DNA of 64,000 nt from Chitinophaga filiformis (GTDB lineage: Bacteria; Bacteroidota; Bacteroidia; Chitinophagales; Chitinophagaceae). This document shows, piece by piece, positions 24,952 to 33,263 of this stretch. The stretch covers positions 458,306 to 522,305 of the forward strand of contig NZ_FNBN01000005.1 of NCBI RefSeq assembly GCF_900102545.1, read 5' to 3'. The notes beneath the pieces are model-generated. The model was not told the DNA's origin, did no database searches, and saw only the letters and a program-made list of their open reading frames with translations. Within the stretch, counting starts at the first letter, position 1; each line of letters starts with the position of its first letter. The translations under genes were made by a program, and so were the position numbers.

Positions 24952-25065
24952 TGGCCATTGTTAAAGACAATATTCTCATGCAGCTTGTGCGGAGTGCCCT
25001 TTGGCAAACAATTCACTATCTACGAACGGAATGGTAAGACATATTACGCAGAGCACGCCTGCATT
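24952..25065 (+). pseudogene. Frameshifted 5' remnant of a small conserved Bacteroidota protein
   Basis: From the ATG at 24952 one frame reads MAIVKDNILMQLVRSAL and then runs out at a stop. Removing one T near 25002 joins it to the other frame, GKQFTIYERNGKTYYAEHAC. The joined product resembles the start of small uncharacterised Bacteroidota proteins that I recall beginning MAIVKDN...GKQ..YERNG. After about 40 codons the similarity ends and the frame enters the start of the DUF72 gene. This reads as a decayed and truncated copy. The family resemblance is from memory and not from a search. Confidence 0.45.
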
Positions 25066-25091
25066 GGCACGCTTTTCCGTTGCATATTCAT

Positions 25092-25832
25092 ATGGCAGCA
25101 GGTAAAATACATATAGGCACATCGGGATGGAGTTATAAACACTGGAGAGAGATATTTTATCCAGCAGAATTGAAGCCAACAGACTACCTCGCTTATTATG
25201 CTGATCATTTTCAGACCACTGAGATCAATACCAGCTTCTACCATCTGCCAAGACCATCTACCATTCAAAAGTGGACGGAAACTGTCAATGCCCGATTCCG
25301 TTTTTGTCCCAAGATCAGCCGCTTCATTACGCATATCAAGAAGCTGAATGACCCGGAAGAAACCCTGCCTAAGTTCTTCGATATTTTTGACCCGGTGCAT
25401 AAACATCTGGGGCCTGTGCTGTTACAGCTGCCGCCGAATCTGGGATTCAATGAAGAGAAAGTCGCCCACTTTTTTGAAACACTTAAGACATATAAAGGGT
25501 ACACATTTGCCCTGGAACCTCGTCATGATACCTGGCTGGAGGATGCAGCTATTGCATTGCTGGAGAAATACAAAATCGCGTTCGTAATTGCGGAGTCAGG
25601 GAAGCGGTGGCCATATGGAGAATTTGTAACAGCGAAACACATTTATGTGAGATTTCATGGTCCGGATGGTTCTTATGCCAAGTCTTACTCTGATAAGGTA
25701 ATGAAGCAATATGCAGAAAAGATGCTGGCGTGGCAGGAGGAAGGGCATACCATTTGGGTATTTTTTAATAATGATGTGCATGGATATGCGATTGAGAATG
25801 CGAAGACATTGATTGAACTGACAAAACCATAA
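25092..25832 (+). CDS. DUF72 (YecE-like) family protein
   Basis: A 246-residue TIM-barrel protein of a widespread family without proven function. The family opening KIHIGTSGWSYKHWREIFYP (about 5-24) is intact, followed by EINTSFYHLPRPSTIQKW, GPVLLQLPPNL, FALEPRHDTWL, YVRFHGPDGSY and a C-terminal VFFNNDVHGYAIENA. I choose the ATG at 25092 instead of 25080, since the family starts close to the barrel's first strand. It is the first gene of a three-gene run (gaps 4 and 9 bp) ending in an Fpg-like glycosylase, which suggests a DNA-repair link (inference). Confidence 0.9.
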   Translation: MAAGKIHIGTSGWSYKHWREIFYPAELKPTDYLAYYADHFQTTEINTSFYHLPRPSTIQKWTETVNARFRFCPKISRFITHIKKLNDPEETLPKFFDIFDPVHKHLGPVLLQLPPNLGFNEEKVAHFFETLKTYKGYTFALEPRHDTWLEDAAIALLEKYKIAFVIAESGKRWPYGEFVTAKHIYVRFHGPDGSYAKSYSDKVMKQYAEKMLAWQEEGHTIWVFFNNDVHGYAIENAKTLIELTKP

Positions 25833-25836
25833 AAAT

Positions 25837-26583
25837 ATGAAGACAGCAACAAAAAAGCCTGCGGCAAAAAAAGTGACAAAGCGGGGAACTGCTGTACCCA
25901 AAAACCTGGTAAAGAAAAGCCCGGCGGCTCAGAAAAAAGCTGTAAAGGAAGATCTATCCAAAACATATAACGAGTTCAAGGAGTTTGAAGGACAGCAGTA
26001 TACAGGTATGAAAATAGGGCGGAGCCATAAATGGAATTATGATGCGGGCGTCTGGAGAGAGACGAAGATCACACCCGACTTGTGGGAGATCTCTTACGCC
26101 GTAACCAAACGCAGGGCAGGACATGCACCGGAAGGATCAGGAGTGCCTGTAGGAACAGAGTATCACTGGTACATCATGGCGCATCAGAATGTCCGCAAAT
26201 TGAATGCAAATGACTATACAACATCCCTGGCAGGTCTGAAGTTAAAGCTGGCACATAAACGGGCAGATAAAGAGAAATGGAGCCTTTCGGGAAAAACACA
26301 ACGGAAGCACCTCATTGAATTTCTGCAGGAAATGATCGCTCAGCTGGAAAAGGAACCTGCTCCACTTGATTTTACATACAACGAAAACCATTATCTTGGT
26401 GAAGCAATTCCTATTGGACAAACTTGTCATGACGGACTTTGCGAGGAGTATGATATTATTCTCAATGATGCCAGTATGGGTATTATCAGGCGAATGAAGA
26501 AAGGATGGAAGATAGATGGTGTTGAAGACAAGAAATTTGTTGGTGCGATAGGAGACGCAATAGTTGAATCATCAAACAAATAA
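25837..26583 (+). CDS. Conserved protein of unknown function with a lysine/alanine-rich N terminus
   Basis: A 248-residue protein that I do not recognise. Residues 1-38 are a basic, low-complexity tail (KKPAAKKVTKRG, KKSPAAQKKAVK) like histone-type nucleic-acid-binding tails. The rest is a folded domain with many aromatic residues (HKWNYDAGVWRETKITPDLW), a basic middle (LKLKLAHKRADKEKWSLSG) and a C-terminal part with CHDGLCEEYDIIL and a basic RRMKKGW. It sits 4 bp after the DUF72 gene and 9 bp before the Fpg-like gene. The tail and context suggest nucleic-acid binding, but nothing proves it. Confidence 0.8.
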   Translation: MKTATKKPAAKKVTKRGTAVPKNLVKKSPAAQKKAVKEDLSKTYNEFKEFEGQQYTGMKIGRSHKWNYDAGVWRETKITPDLWEISYAVTKRRAGHAPEGSGVPVGTEYHWYIMAHQNVRKLNANDYTTSLAGLKLKLAHKRADKEKWSLSGKTQRKHLIEFLQEMIAQLEKEPAPLDFTYNENHYLGEAIPIGQTCHDGLCEEYDIILNDASMGIIRRMKKGWKIDGVEDKKFVGAIGDAIVESSNK

Positions 26584-26592
26584 CTATAACAT

Positions 26593-27372
26593 ATGCCGGA
26601 ATTACCAGATCTGCAGATATTCAGCCATAACCTTGATAAGAAACTGGGAGGGAAGGTTGTGAAGGACGTGGTATTAGAGAGTACAAAAAAAGCAAAGGAT
26701 TCACCTGCTGCTTTTAAGAAAGCCCTTAAAGGAGAAGAGCTGGATAAAGTGTACCGGGAAGGGAAGGAACTGCGCTTCAGATTTAAAAATGATGTGGTGC
26801 TGGGGATACACCTCATGTTGCATGGCAAACTTTATTTCTTTGAAGAAAAGAATACCAATAAAAATACCATCCTCGAATTGTTGTTTGAGGACGGAACAGG
26901 ACTTGCACTGACCGACTACCAGGGGCTTGCAGTGCCTACATTGAATCCTGAAGAGGCAGATGTTCCGGATGCCCTGTCGGACGACTTAACAGTGAAATAC
27001 CTGGAAGAGCAGTTGGGCAAGAAGAAAACTGCTGTTAAAAAGATATTACTGGATCAACATATCATTCGCGGTATAGGAAACGCCTATGCGGACGAGATCT
27101 TGTGGGAAGCCGGCATCTCGCCGTTTTCTATCAGCAATAAGATACCTGCGGCAAAGATCAAGGCCTTGCATCGTGCTATACCCAAGGTATTGAAGGATGC
27201 AGAGAAGAATATCCGCAAAGAGCACCCTGACATCATTGCAGGAGAGATACGGGATTTCTTAAAGATACATCAACCCAGAGAAACCCATAGTCCTACGGGA
27301 GGTGTAATATCGCAGAAGGAACTGAACAGCCGGAAGACCTATTACACCGATGAGCAGGAGTTATTTGAATAA
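26593..27372 (+). CDS. Fpg/Nei-family DNA glycosylase with a zincless finger
   Basis: A 259-residue base-excision repair enzyme. The N terminus MPELPDL gives the catalytic Pro2 and Glu3, and the conserved Lys is in REGKELRF (Lys58). The helix-two-turn-helix is LDQHIIRGIGNAYADEILW (about 153-171). In normal Fpg the C terminus ends in a four-cysteine zinc finger. Here that region reads IHQPRETHSPTGGVI then SRKTYYTDEQELFE with no cysteine, as in NEIL1-type zincless fingers, while the damage-binding Arg in NSRKTYY is kept. The exact lesion specificity cannot be told. Last gene of the DUF72 run. Confidence 0.9.
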   Translation: MPELPDLQIFSHNLDKKLGGKVVKDVVLESTKKAKDSPAAFKKALKGEELDKVYREGKELRFRFKNDVVLGIHLMLHGKLYFFEEKNTNKNTILELLFEDGTGLALTDYQGLAVPTLNPEEADVPDALSDDLTVKYLEEQLGKKKTAVKKILLDQHIIRGIGNAYADEILWEAGISPFSISNKIPAAKIKALHRAIPKVLKDAEKNIRKEHPDIIAGEIRDFLKIHQPRETHSPTGGVISQKELNSRKTYYTDEQELFE

Positions 27373-27503
27373 AGCGTATATTCACATACCGGTATATTGA
27401 ATGTTTACAGGAGTGTTGAAACTACAACATTAATAGCCGAATAGCATTACTGTGATGACTGGAAGAAGTGCTGTCTTTATTCAACAGTATTTAATTCATT
27501 GTT

Positions 27504-28556
27504 ATGGCTGAAACACAAAATGCTTCTCCCACAGCCTCCCGGCCTCCTTATAAAGACAATGATGGCAACGAAATAACTCCCATAGGAAAAGCATTTGCAG
27601 GATTACTTATCATCTTTTTTACATTTTTTAGTGCGTTCTATCTTGTTGGCCATTGGCCGGATAGGATACCCGGACCAAAGGATAATACTACATCACTTTA
27701 TACCTTCAGGTGGTTTCATGTCCGGCTTATCGACAGCCTGGTGGATACCAGCGTGCGCAGGCAGGCAGTGCCTCCCGCAGTAAAAGGTGAAATAGATAGT
27801 ACGCAGGCAAAGTCAGACAGTGCTGCTGGCGCCATGAGTCCACCGGTAGGAGATATGCCGCCACCTGCACAGGAAACTGCAGCTCCGGTCGTATATGCAG
27901 GAAGCAGCGATAATCTGATACATATCAATACGCTGCTGCTCATCATGGTAGGTGTAGCGGGATTTCTGGGTAGTATGATCCATCTTTCAGCTTCTTTCAC
28001 CAGTTATATAGGCGCAGGAAAATTCCGGAAAAGCTGGATACTCTGGTATTGCGTGAAACCCTTCACTGCGGCGGCACTGGCAATAGCTGTCTATTTCGTT
28101 TTCCGCGGAGGATTCCTGAACATGAGTGACGACAGTTCGAACATCAATATTTATGGTTTGATGACTATTTCGATACTATCAGGTTTGTTTACTGACCGTA
28201 CCACGCTTAAGTTAAAAGAGGTATTTGAAGTGCTGTTCCGGCCCAAAGATGATCGTCCTGACCAGCTGAAGAATGGTGGATTAAAGGTAACTGCCGTGGA
28301 GGCAGCACCCCTGGAAGCAGGGCAATCAACAGTTATTACGCTGCGAGGGGAAAAGATGGATGAAGGAAAAGTAGATATTTCAGTCGGAGATGATGTCATA
28401 CAAAATATAGAGCGCAAGCCGGATAGTATCAGTTTTGCGTATACGTTGCCGGAGACACTTAAAGGCCAGGATACGGTACTACTTTCGGTGAAACCTGAAA
28501 ACGCTGTTACGGGCAATAGTTATCCTTTAAAAATAAAAGCTGTATCTGCAGACTAA
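27504..28556 (+). CDS. Membrane protein with a C-terminal Ig-like (IPT/TIG-like) domain, unknown function
   Basis: A 350-residue protein that I do not recognise by name. One transmembrane helix (GKAFAGLLIIFFTFFSAFYL, about 28-48) is followed by a Pro/Ser-rich loop. Three more helices follow: TLLLIMVGVAGFLGSMIHL, KPFTAAALAIAVYFVF and IYGLMTISILSGLF (about 138-232). The last 90 residues look like a single beta-sandwich (LKVTAVEAAPLEAGQSTVITLRG opening), as in IPT/TIG domains. It has its own terminator at 28583-28618. Confidence 0.75.
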   Translation: MAETQNASPTASRPPYKDNDGNEITPIGKAFAGLLIIFFTFFSAFYLVGHWPDRIPGPKDNTTSLYTFRWFHVRLIDSLVDTSVRRQAVPPAVKGEIDSTQAKSDSAAGAMSPPVGDMPPPAQETAAPVVYAGSSDNLIHINTLLLIMVGVAGFLGSMIHLSASFTSYIGAGKFRKSWILWYCVKPFTAAALAIAVYFVFRGGFLNMSDDSSNINIYGLMTISILSGLFTDRTTLKLKEVFEVLFRPKDDRPDQLKNGGLKVTAVEAAPLEAGQSTVITLRGEKMDEGKVDISVGDDVIQNIERKPDSISFAYTLPETLKGQDTVLLSVKPENAVTGNSYPLKIKAVSAD

Positions 28557-28582
28557 CGATACCACAGCTGCTGCTGTTGAAA

Positions 28583-28618
28583 AAGGCTGACCAGGGTTGA
28601 TGCTGGTCAGCCTTCTTA
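28583..28618. terminator. Terminator between convergent genes
   Basis: Stem AAGGCTGACCAG (28583-28594) / CTGGTCAGCCTT (28603-28614), 8-nt loop, then CTTATTT; A run on the other side. It lies between the membrane protein gene and the baeRF gene, whose stop is at 28620. Confidence 0.88.
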
Positions 28619-28619
28619 T

Positions 28620-30074
28620 TTACGGATAGCGCAATGTAGCTGCTACACTACTCTCAGCCGGCATTTTTTCTTTCTCCAGTATGAATACATCACCATTATG
28701 GAGAATCGTCTGTGTTATTGCATTATTCAATAAACACTCATCCTTTGGTTGTTCGGTTTCATGGATAGCAATTTCATTTGCATTCGCATCAAAGGTCCCC
28801 CACACATGGGCACCTTTTTGGACGAACAGGCTATCTACCTGGCCATAATAGGTAGCCGGAATCACATCATCAGGTATGGATGAGGTTAGTGCGCCGGCAG
28901 AGCCATTGTAATATCTTTCCAATGCAGTTTGCTGTCTTTTGTCGAAATACGGCTGCATCTTTTCTCTTGCCTGTTTATAGATATTCACTGGTTTTTCATG
29001 TTCAAAATTACCTGTCAGGGTTTCTTCCGCAATATGCTGATAGCGGGAGATTTTCCGGTAGATGGGTTGCAGGTAATCTACGGCTGCCAGCATCAGTGGA
29101 ATATGTTTATCGTGCAGCACTTCCTTCCAGATGGTCTTATCCACTTCCTCCAGGTAAATGGCGATATCTGTTTTGTGATCAGGGTTAGAGTTCATCCCGT
29201 GATAGTTGGCGCCCTCTCCGCCGCCGGAACTTCCTGTACGGAACAACAGCTGGTTTCCTTTTTCTTCAAAATGTATAACATCAGCCATACCATCGGGCAT
29301 GCCTTCCACAGTTATTTCCTGCATCCCAAATGCATCAGCAAGGAATAGCTTTGCATTGTGCTTGCTGAAGGCCAGAAGATAGAATTGTTCATTGCTGGTC
29401 ATAACAGGCATCAGCGGAGTTAGCATGAACGAATTGTTGCAGTATACCTGTTCCTGAACCGATATCGGAAGCTGCAGGTAACGGAATGAATTTTCTGTGA
29501 TGAAACAGGCTAATCCTTCCTGTTGATTGAGCCAGAATTGGTCGTCCCTTAGTAACTCATATCCTGGTTGCAGCATTTGTTGTATTAATGATGGATCTGT
29601 CTTCTTCTCTTCAAGCAGTTTCTGCGATTTCTGCAGCATGTTTTTGAATACAATAATATCCTGTTGCTCATTCACTTCCTTACCTGAGGAATGGGTAGGA
29701 AGATAGATTGACAGGCATACAGCGCCTTTCTGAGCAGCCAGATCGGCAAATATTTCTTTGTCAGGTCTGCCGGATATTCGCTGGGAGTTAACGACCGGGT
29801 GTTCCTTATCATAGGTTTCCTCGACGGTTTTATCTGCGGGCGCTTCGCGGACATTTTGTTGTTGCACCGCCTTTTTAGCTGTATCCCTGTTCGGATGCCG
29901 CATATGCACAGCAGGTTGCAGTTCATCCGGTCCCATAGTGTATTTATCGGTCATTGCAAGATCAGACTCCAGCTCATCCGGCGAAATAGACCTTCTTAAT
30001 CCCAGACCTTCTTTTCCATTACCAGAAGGTTTCCCTTTAATTGGCGTAAATTTTCCCTTTTGATCTTTTGGCAT
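28620..30074 (-). CDS. Bacterial eRF1-like (baeRF) family protein
   Basis: A 484-residue protein. Residues 1-100 are a charged, disordered region. Three parts follow that match the archaeo-eukaryotic release factor layout. An N domain starts AVCLSIYLPTHSS and has GYELLRDDQFWL. A middle domain contains FYLLAFSKHNAKLFLAD and a glycine-rich loop GSSGGGEGANYHGM. A C domain (VDSLFVQKGAHVWGTFD through LLNNAITQTILHNGDVFIL) resembles the L7Ae-like eRF1 domain 3. The GGQ glutamine that releases peptides in eRF1 is not present; the loop has His and Asn instead. Bacterial members are predicted to act on stalled ribosomes. The family call is from recognition of the domain pattern. Confidence 0.75.
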   Translation of the reverse strand: MPKDQKGKFTPIKGKPSGNGKEGLGLRRSISPDELESDLAMTDKYTMGPDELQPAVHMRHPNRDTAKKAVQQQNVREAPADKTVEETYDKEHPVVNSQRISGRPDKEIFADLAAQKGAVCLSIYLPTHSSGKEVNEQQDIIVFKNMLQKSQKLLEEKKTDPSLIQQMLQPGYELLRDDQFWLNQQEGLACFITENSFRYLQLPISVQEQVYCNNSFMLTPLMPVMTSNEQFYLLAFSKHNAKLFLADAFGMQEITVEGMPDGMADVIHFEEKGNQLLFRTGSSGGGEGANYHGMNSNPDHKTDIAIYLEEVDKTIWKEVLHDKHIPLMLAAVDYLQPIYRKISRYQHIAEETLTGNFEHEKPVNIYKQAREKMQPYFDKRQQTALERYYNGSAGALTSSIPDDVIPATYYGQVDSLFVQKGAHVWGTFDANANEIAIHETEQPKDECLLNNAITQTILHNGDVFILEKEKMPAESSVAATLRYP

Positions 30075-30186
30075 AATATATAAGTTTAAATTTCCGCTAA
30101 ATCAAACTCAGCCTGAATAAGGACTGATACTATTTTGAGCACACCAATATCCTGCCAAGCGTGTCCTGCTGAGTCTAAGAGGAGTT

Positions 30187-30218
30187 TTTGTTCAACTTGC
30201 CGTTATACGTTATATTTA
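30187..30218 (+). promoter_or_regulatory. Possible promoter of the pnt operon
   Basis: TTTG at 30187-30190 and TATATTTA at 30211-30218 with 20 bp between them; the -7 box lacks only its last G. It is 38 bp before the pntAA ATG. Confidence 0.45.
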
Positions 30219-30256
30219 GAAAAACTACCGTAAATTCAGTTTATAAATTCCATTAG

Positions 30257-31387
30257 ATGATTGCAGGCGTCCTAAAAGAACAGCCAGGAGAAAACAGGGT
30301 TTCTTTAGTGCCGGAGATTGTTAAGCAGTTAGGAAAACAGGGAGTGACGGTTTGGATAGAGCCGGATGCCGGAACCCGGGCATATTATCCTGATGAATCC
30401 TATGTACAGGCAGGCGCCGTTATAAAGCCTGCCACTGAAATCCTGCAACAGGCAGATATCATCCTCAGCATTCAGATCCCTGATGAGCAATCCTGGAAGT
30501 CCATACCAGCCGGGAAAGTGTTGACCGGCATCTACCAGCCATTTAGCAATACTGCAACCATGCAGCAATGGGCCGACAGGCAGTTGACTACTTTCAGTCT
30601 TGACAGTATACCCCGTACCACCCGTGCACAGAGCATGGATGTGCTGAGTTCACAGGCGAATATTGCAGGTTATAAGGCTGTATTGCTGGCGGCATGGAGT
30701 TATAGCCGTTATTTGCCCATGTTCATGACAGCAGCGGGTAGTATTGCCCCGGCAAAGGTGTTGATATTGGGAGCCGGTGTGGCCGGATTACAGGCCATTG
30801 CTACGGCCAGACGTCTCGGCGCCGTGGTGGAGGTATTTGATACCCGGCCAGCCGTAAAGGAAGAGGTGATGAGCCTGGGCGCCAGATTTATTGAAGTAGA
30901 GGGGGCGGCAGATGCATCCGCCGCAGGCGGGTACGCCGTGGAGCAAACGGAAGTATATAGACAGCGGCAGCAGGAAAAGATCGCGGAAAGCATTGCCAAA
31001 TCTGATATCGTTATTACAACGGCACAAATACCCGGTAAAAAAGCACCTCTCCTCATCACTGCAGATATGCTGGACAGAATGAGACCCGGAGCAGTGATCG
31101 TTGACCTGGCAGCAGCTACCGGTGGTAATACAGCGTTTACGGAAAATGACAAGACGGTTGTGCATAAAGGCATTACCATTATCGGTGATTCCAATCTACC
31201 TTCTTCCATGCCCTCAGATGCCAGTAAATTGTATGCAAAGAATATTTTTAATTTTTTGCAGTTACTGGTAAAAGACGGCGACCTGGTATTGAATTTTTCT
31301 GATGATATCGTGCAGGGCGCCTGTATCACCCATAGCGGTGGTATTACAAATGAACGGCTCAGACAAGCGGATAGTGTGAAATTATAA
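30257..31387 (+). CDS. pntA: NAD(P) transhydrogenase subunit alpha part 1 (PntAA)
   Basis: A 376-residue soluble NAD(H)-binding domain I of the proton-translocating transhydrogenase, which uses the proton gradient to reduce NADP+ with NADH. Key motifs: AGVLKEQPGENRVSLVPE at the N terminus; the RxxxxDV motif TTRAQSMDVLSSQANIAGYK; the Rossmann motif VLILGAGVAGLQAIATARRLG; and PGAVIVDLAAATGGN. It is the split-subunit form in which alpha is two genes (the next starts 39 bp later). Divergent from the baeRF gene. Confidence 0.95.
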   Translation: MIAGVLKEQPGENRVSLVPEIVKQLGKQGVTVWIEPDAGTRAYYPDESYVQAGAVIKPATEILQQADIILSIQIPDEQSWKSIPAGKVLTGIYQPFSNTATMQQWADRQLTTFSLDSIPRTTRAQSMDVLSSQANIAGYKAVLLAAWSYSRYLPMFMTAAGSIAPAKVLILGAGVAGLQAIATARRLGAVVEVFDTRPAVKEEVMSLGARFIEVEGAADASAAGGYAVEQTEVYRQRQQEKIAESIAKSDIVITTAQIPGKKAPLLITADMLDRMRPGAVIVDLAAATGGNTAFTENDKTVVHKGITIIGDSNLPSSMPSDASKLYAKNIFNFLQLLVKDGDLVLNFSDDIVQGACITHSGGITNERLRQADSVKL

Positions 31388-31426
31388 GGCTGTTCACCTA
31401 TTACTGAAATCAATTATCCCCCAATA

Positions 31427-31741
31427 ATGGACGCTATTTTTTCTTTTCTACAGCAACACCTGGAAGCGGTATACATCGTTATTCTCTCTGTCTTTCTGGG
31501 AGTGGAGGTTATATCGCGGGTGCCATCCGTACTACATACGCCGCTAATGAGTGGCGCCAATGCCATTCATGGTGTTGTGATCATCGGCGCCATTATCGTG
31601 ATGGGAGAAGCCGAAGCTGATAATTACCTGGCACTGGTATTAGGTTTCCTTGCCGTTATACTGGGTACCATCAATGTAGTGGGTGGTTTTGTGGTGACAG
31701 ACAGGATGCTTGAAATGTTCAAGTCAAAAAAGACCAAATAA
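31427..31741 (+). CDS. NAD(P) transhydrogenase subunit alpha part 2 (PntAB)
   Basis: A 104-residue membrane part of the split alpha subunit. Hydrophobic helices are LEAVYIVILSVFLGVEVI, NAIHGVVIIGAIIVMG and LALVLGFLAVILGTINVVGGF, with the conserved RVPSVLHTPLMSGANAIHG stretch. It ends in a short positively charged tail. It lies between pntAA and pntB. Confidence 0.95.
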   Translation: MDAIFSFLQQHLEAVYIVILSVFLGVEVISRVPSVLHTPLMSGANAIHGVVIIGAIIVMGEAEADNYLALVLGFLAVILGTINVVGGFVVTDRMLEMFKSKKTK

Positions 31742-31761
31742 TTGTATCTAATCATTACACT

Positions 31762-33156
31762 ATGTTATCGCTGATCTATCTGATAGGCTCTGTTACATTT
31801 ATCATAGGGTTAAAGATGTTAAGTAATCCCGCTACTGCGCGGAGAGGTAATGCTATTGCCGCGGGAGGCATGACACTGGCCATACTGGGTACTATTTTTC
31901 TCTACAGGCATCATGGGCAGGGATTACATAATTACGGGTGGATCATGGCTGGGCTGCTTATCGGAGGTGTTGTAGGGCTGGTATCGGCCAAGCGGGTGAA
32001 GATGACAGCAATGCCTGAAATGGTTAGTCTGTTCAACGGCATGGGAGGTGCATGTGCCGCACTGATCTCTGTTGTGGAATTTGAATATATGACAGCGGTG
32101 ATCTTCACAGGAGCGCCGGTCAGGATGCAGCTGGTGATCATCCTGGCGGGTATGGTGATTGGCGCAGTGTCTTTTGCGGGTTCTGTCATTGCCTGGGGAA
32201 AACTAAACGGCAGTATCAAAGACATTTCGTTTAAAGGCCAGCATATTTTCAATCTGGTAATACTGGCTGTTATTTTGTTGCTCGCTATAGTTGTGACGGT
32301 TGCTCTGCCAGCAGCAACGGTTATACTTTTTGTAGTAATACTCTTACTGTCGCTTTTATACGGCGTATGTTTTGTATTGCCCATAGGCGGTGCGGATATG
32401 CCGGTAGTGATTTCGCTGTTAAACTCATTTACCGGGGTAGCAGCTGCCTGCGGCGGTTTCCTGTATAACAATCCGGTGATGCTGACGGGAGGGATACTGG
32501 TAGGTTCGGCAGGTACTATTCTGACGATCCTGATGTGTAAGGCGATGAACCGCTCTCTGAAGAATGTACTGATTGGTTCTTTCGGCGGACCAAAAGCCGC
32601 GGGGGCCAGCAGGGAACAGGGGGCGTATAAGGAGATCACTTTGTCGGATACCGCGGTTATAATGGCATATGCCCAGAAAGTGATGATCGTACCTGGATAC
32701 GGTCTGGCAGTAGCACAGGCGCAGCATGCCTGTCATGAACTGGAAACCCTGCTGGAAGCAAGAGGCGTAGAAGTGAAATACGCCATTCACCCCGTAGCGG
32801 GACGTATGCCCGGACATATGAATGTGCTGCTGGCGGAAGCGGATGTGCCCTATGATAAACTGCTGGAAATGGAACAGGCTAACGGGCAGTTTAACACGAC
32901 GGATGTAGTATTGGTGCTGGGAGCGAATGATGTGGTGAACCCCGCTGCCAAAACGGATCCTGCCAGTCCAATTTACGGAATGCCGATTCTGGATGTGGAA
33001 AACGCCAGGAGCGTGATTGTCAATAAACGAAGTATGAAACCTGGATATGCGGGTATTGAAAACGATTTGTTTTTTCAGCCTAAGACCTCTATGCTGTTTG
33101 GAGATGCAAAGCAGGTCTTGCAGCAGCTGGTGGCCGAAATTGTTAACTCCCTGTAG
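31762..33156 (+). CDS. pntB: NAD(P) transhydrogenase subunit beta
   Basis: A 464-residue protein with eight or nine transmembrane helices (residues 1-270) and a C-terminal NADP(H)-binding domain III. Domain III motifs are VPGYGLAVAQAQH, IHPVAGRMPGHMNVLLAEA and VLVLGANDVVNPAA, with the final GYAGIENDLFF. It completes the transhydrogenase with pntAA and pntAB; spacing to pntAB is 20 bp. A weak hairpin CGGCAG/CTGCCG (33170-33185) follows. Confidence 0.97.
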   Translation: MLSLIYLIGSVTFIIGLKMLSNPATARRGNAIAAGGMTLAILGTIFLYRHHGQGLHNYGWIMAGLLIGGVVGLVSAKRVKMTAMPEMVSLFNGMGGACAALISVVEFEYMTAVIFTGAPVRMQLVIILAGMVIGAVSFAGSVIAWGKLNGSIKDISFKGQHIFNLVILAVILLLAIVVTVALPAATVILFVVILLLSLLYGVCFVLPIGGADMPVVISLLNSFTGVAAACGGFLYNNPVMLTGGILVGSAGTILTILMCKAMNRSLKNVLIGSFGGPKAAGASREQGAYKEITLSDTAVIMAYAQKVMIVPGYGLAVAQAQHACHELETLLEARGVEVKYAIHPVAGRMPGHMNVLLAEADVPYDKLLEMEQANGQFNTTDVVLVLGANDVVNPAAKTDPASPIYGMPILDVENARSVIVNKRSMKPGYAGIENDLFFQPKTSMLFGDAKQVLQQLVAEIVNSL

Positions 33157-33263
33157 TAATGCAGCCTTCCGGCAGGGTTCTGCCGCTCTTATCGGATTGA
33201 CAGCCACAGCATCATAGTATCGGTCATCCCCTTTTTTTCAGTATTTTGCCGCAAAAATAAGGG

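Noticed and set aside
24868..25116. 82-codon plus-strand frame with CSLCG and EHAC suggesting a zinc finger
   Set aside because: Its middle part matches the frameshifted remnant better, its start overlaps the likely promoter, and it overlaps the DUF72 start.
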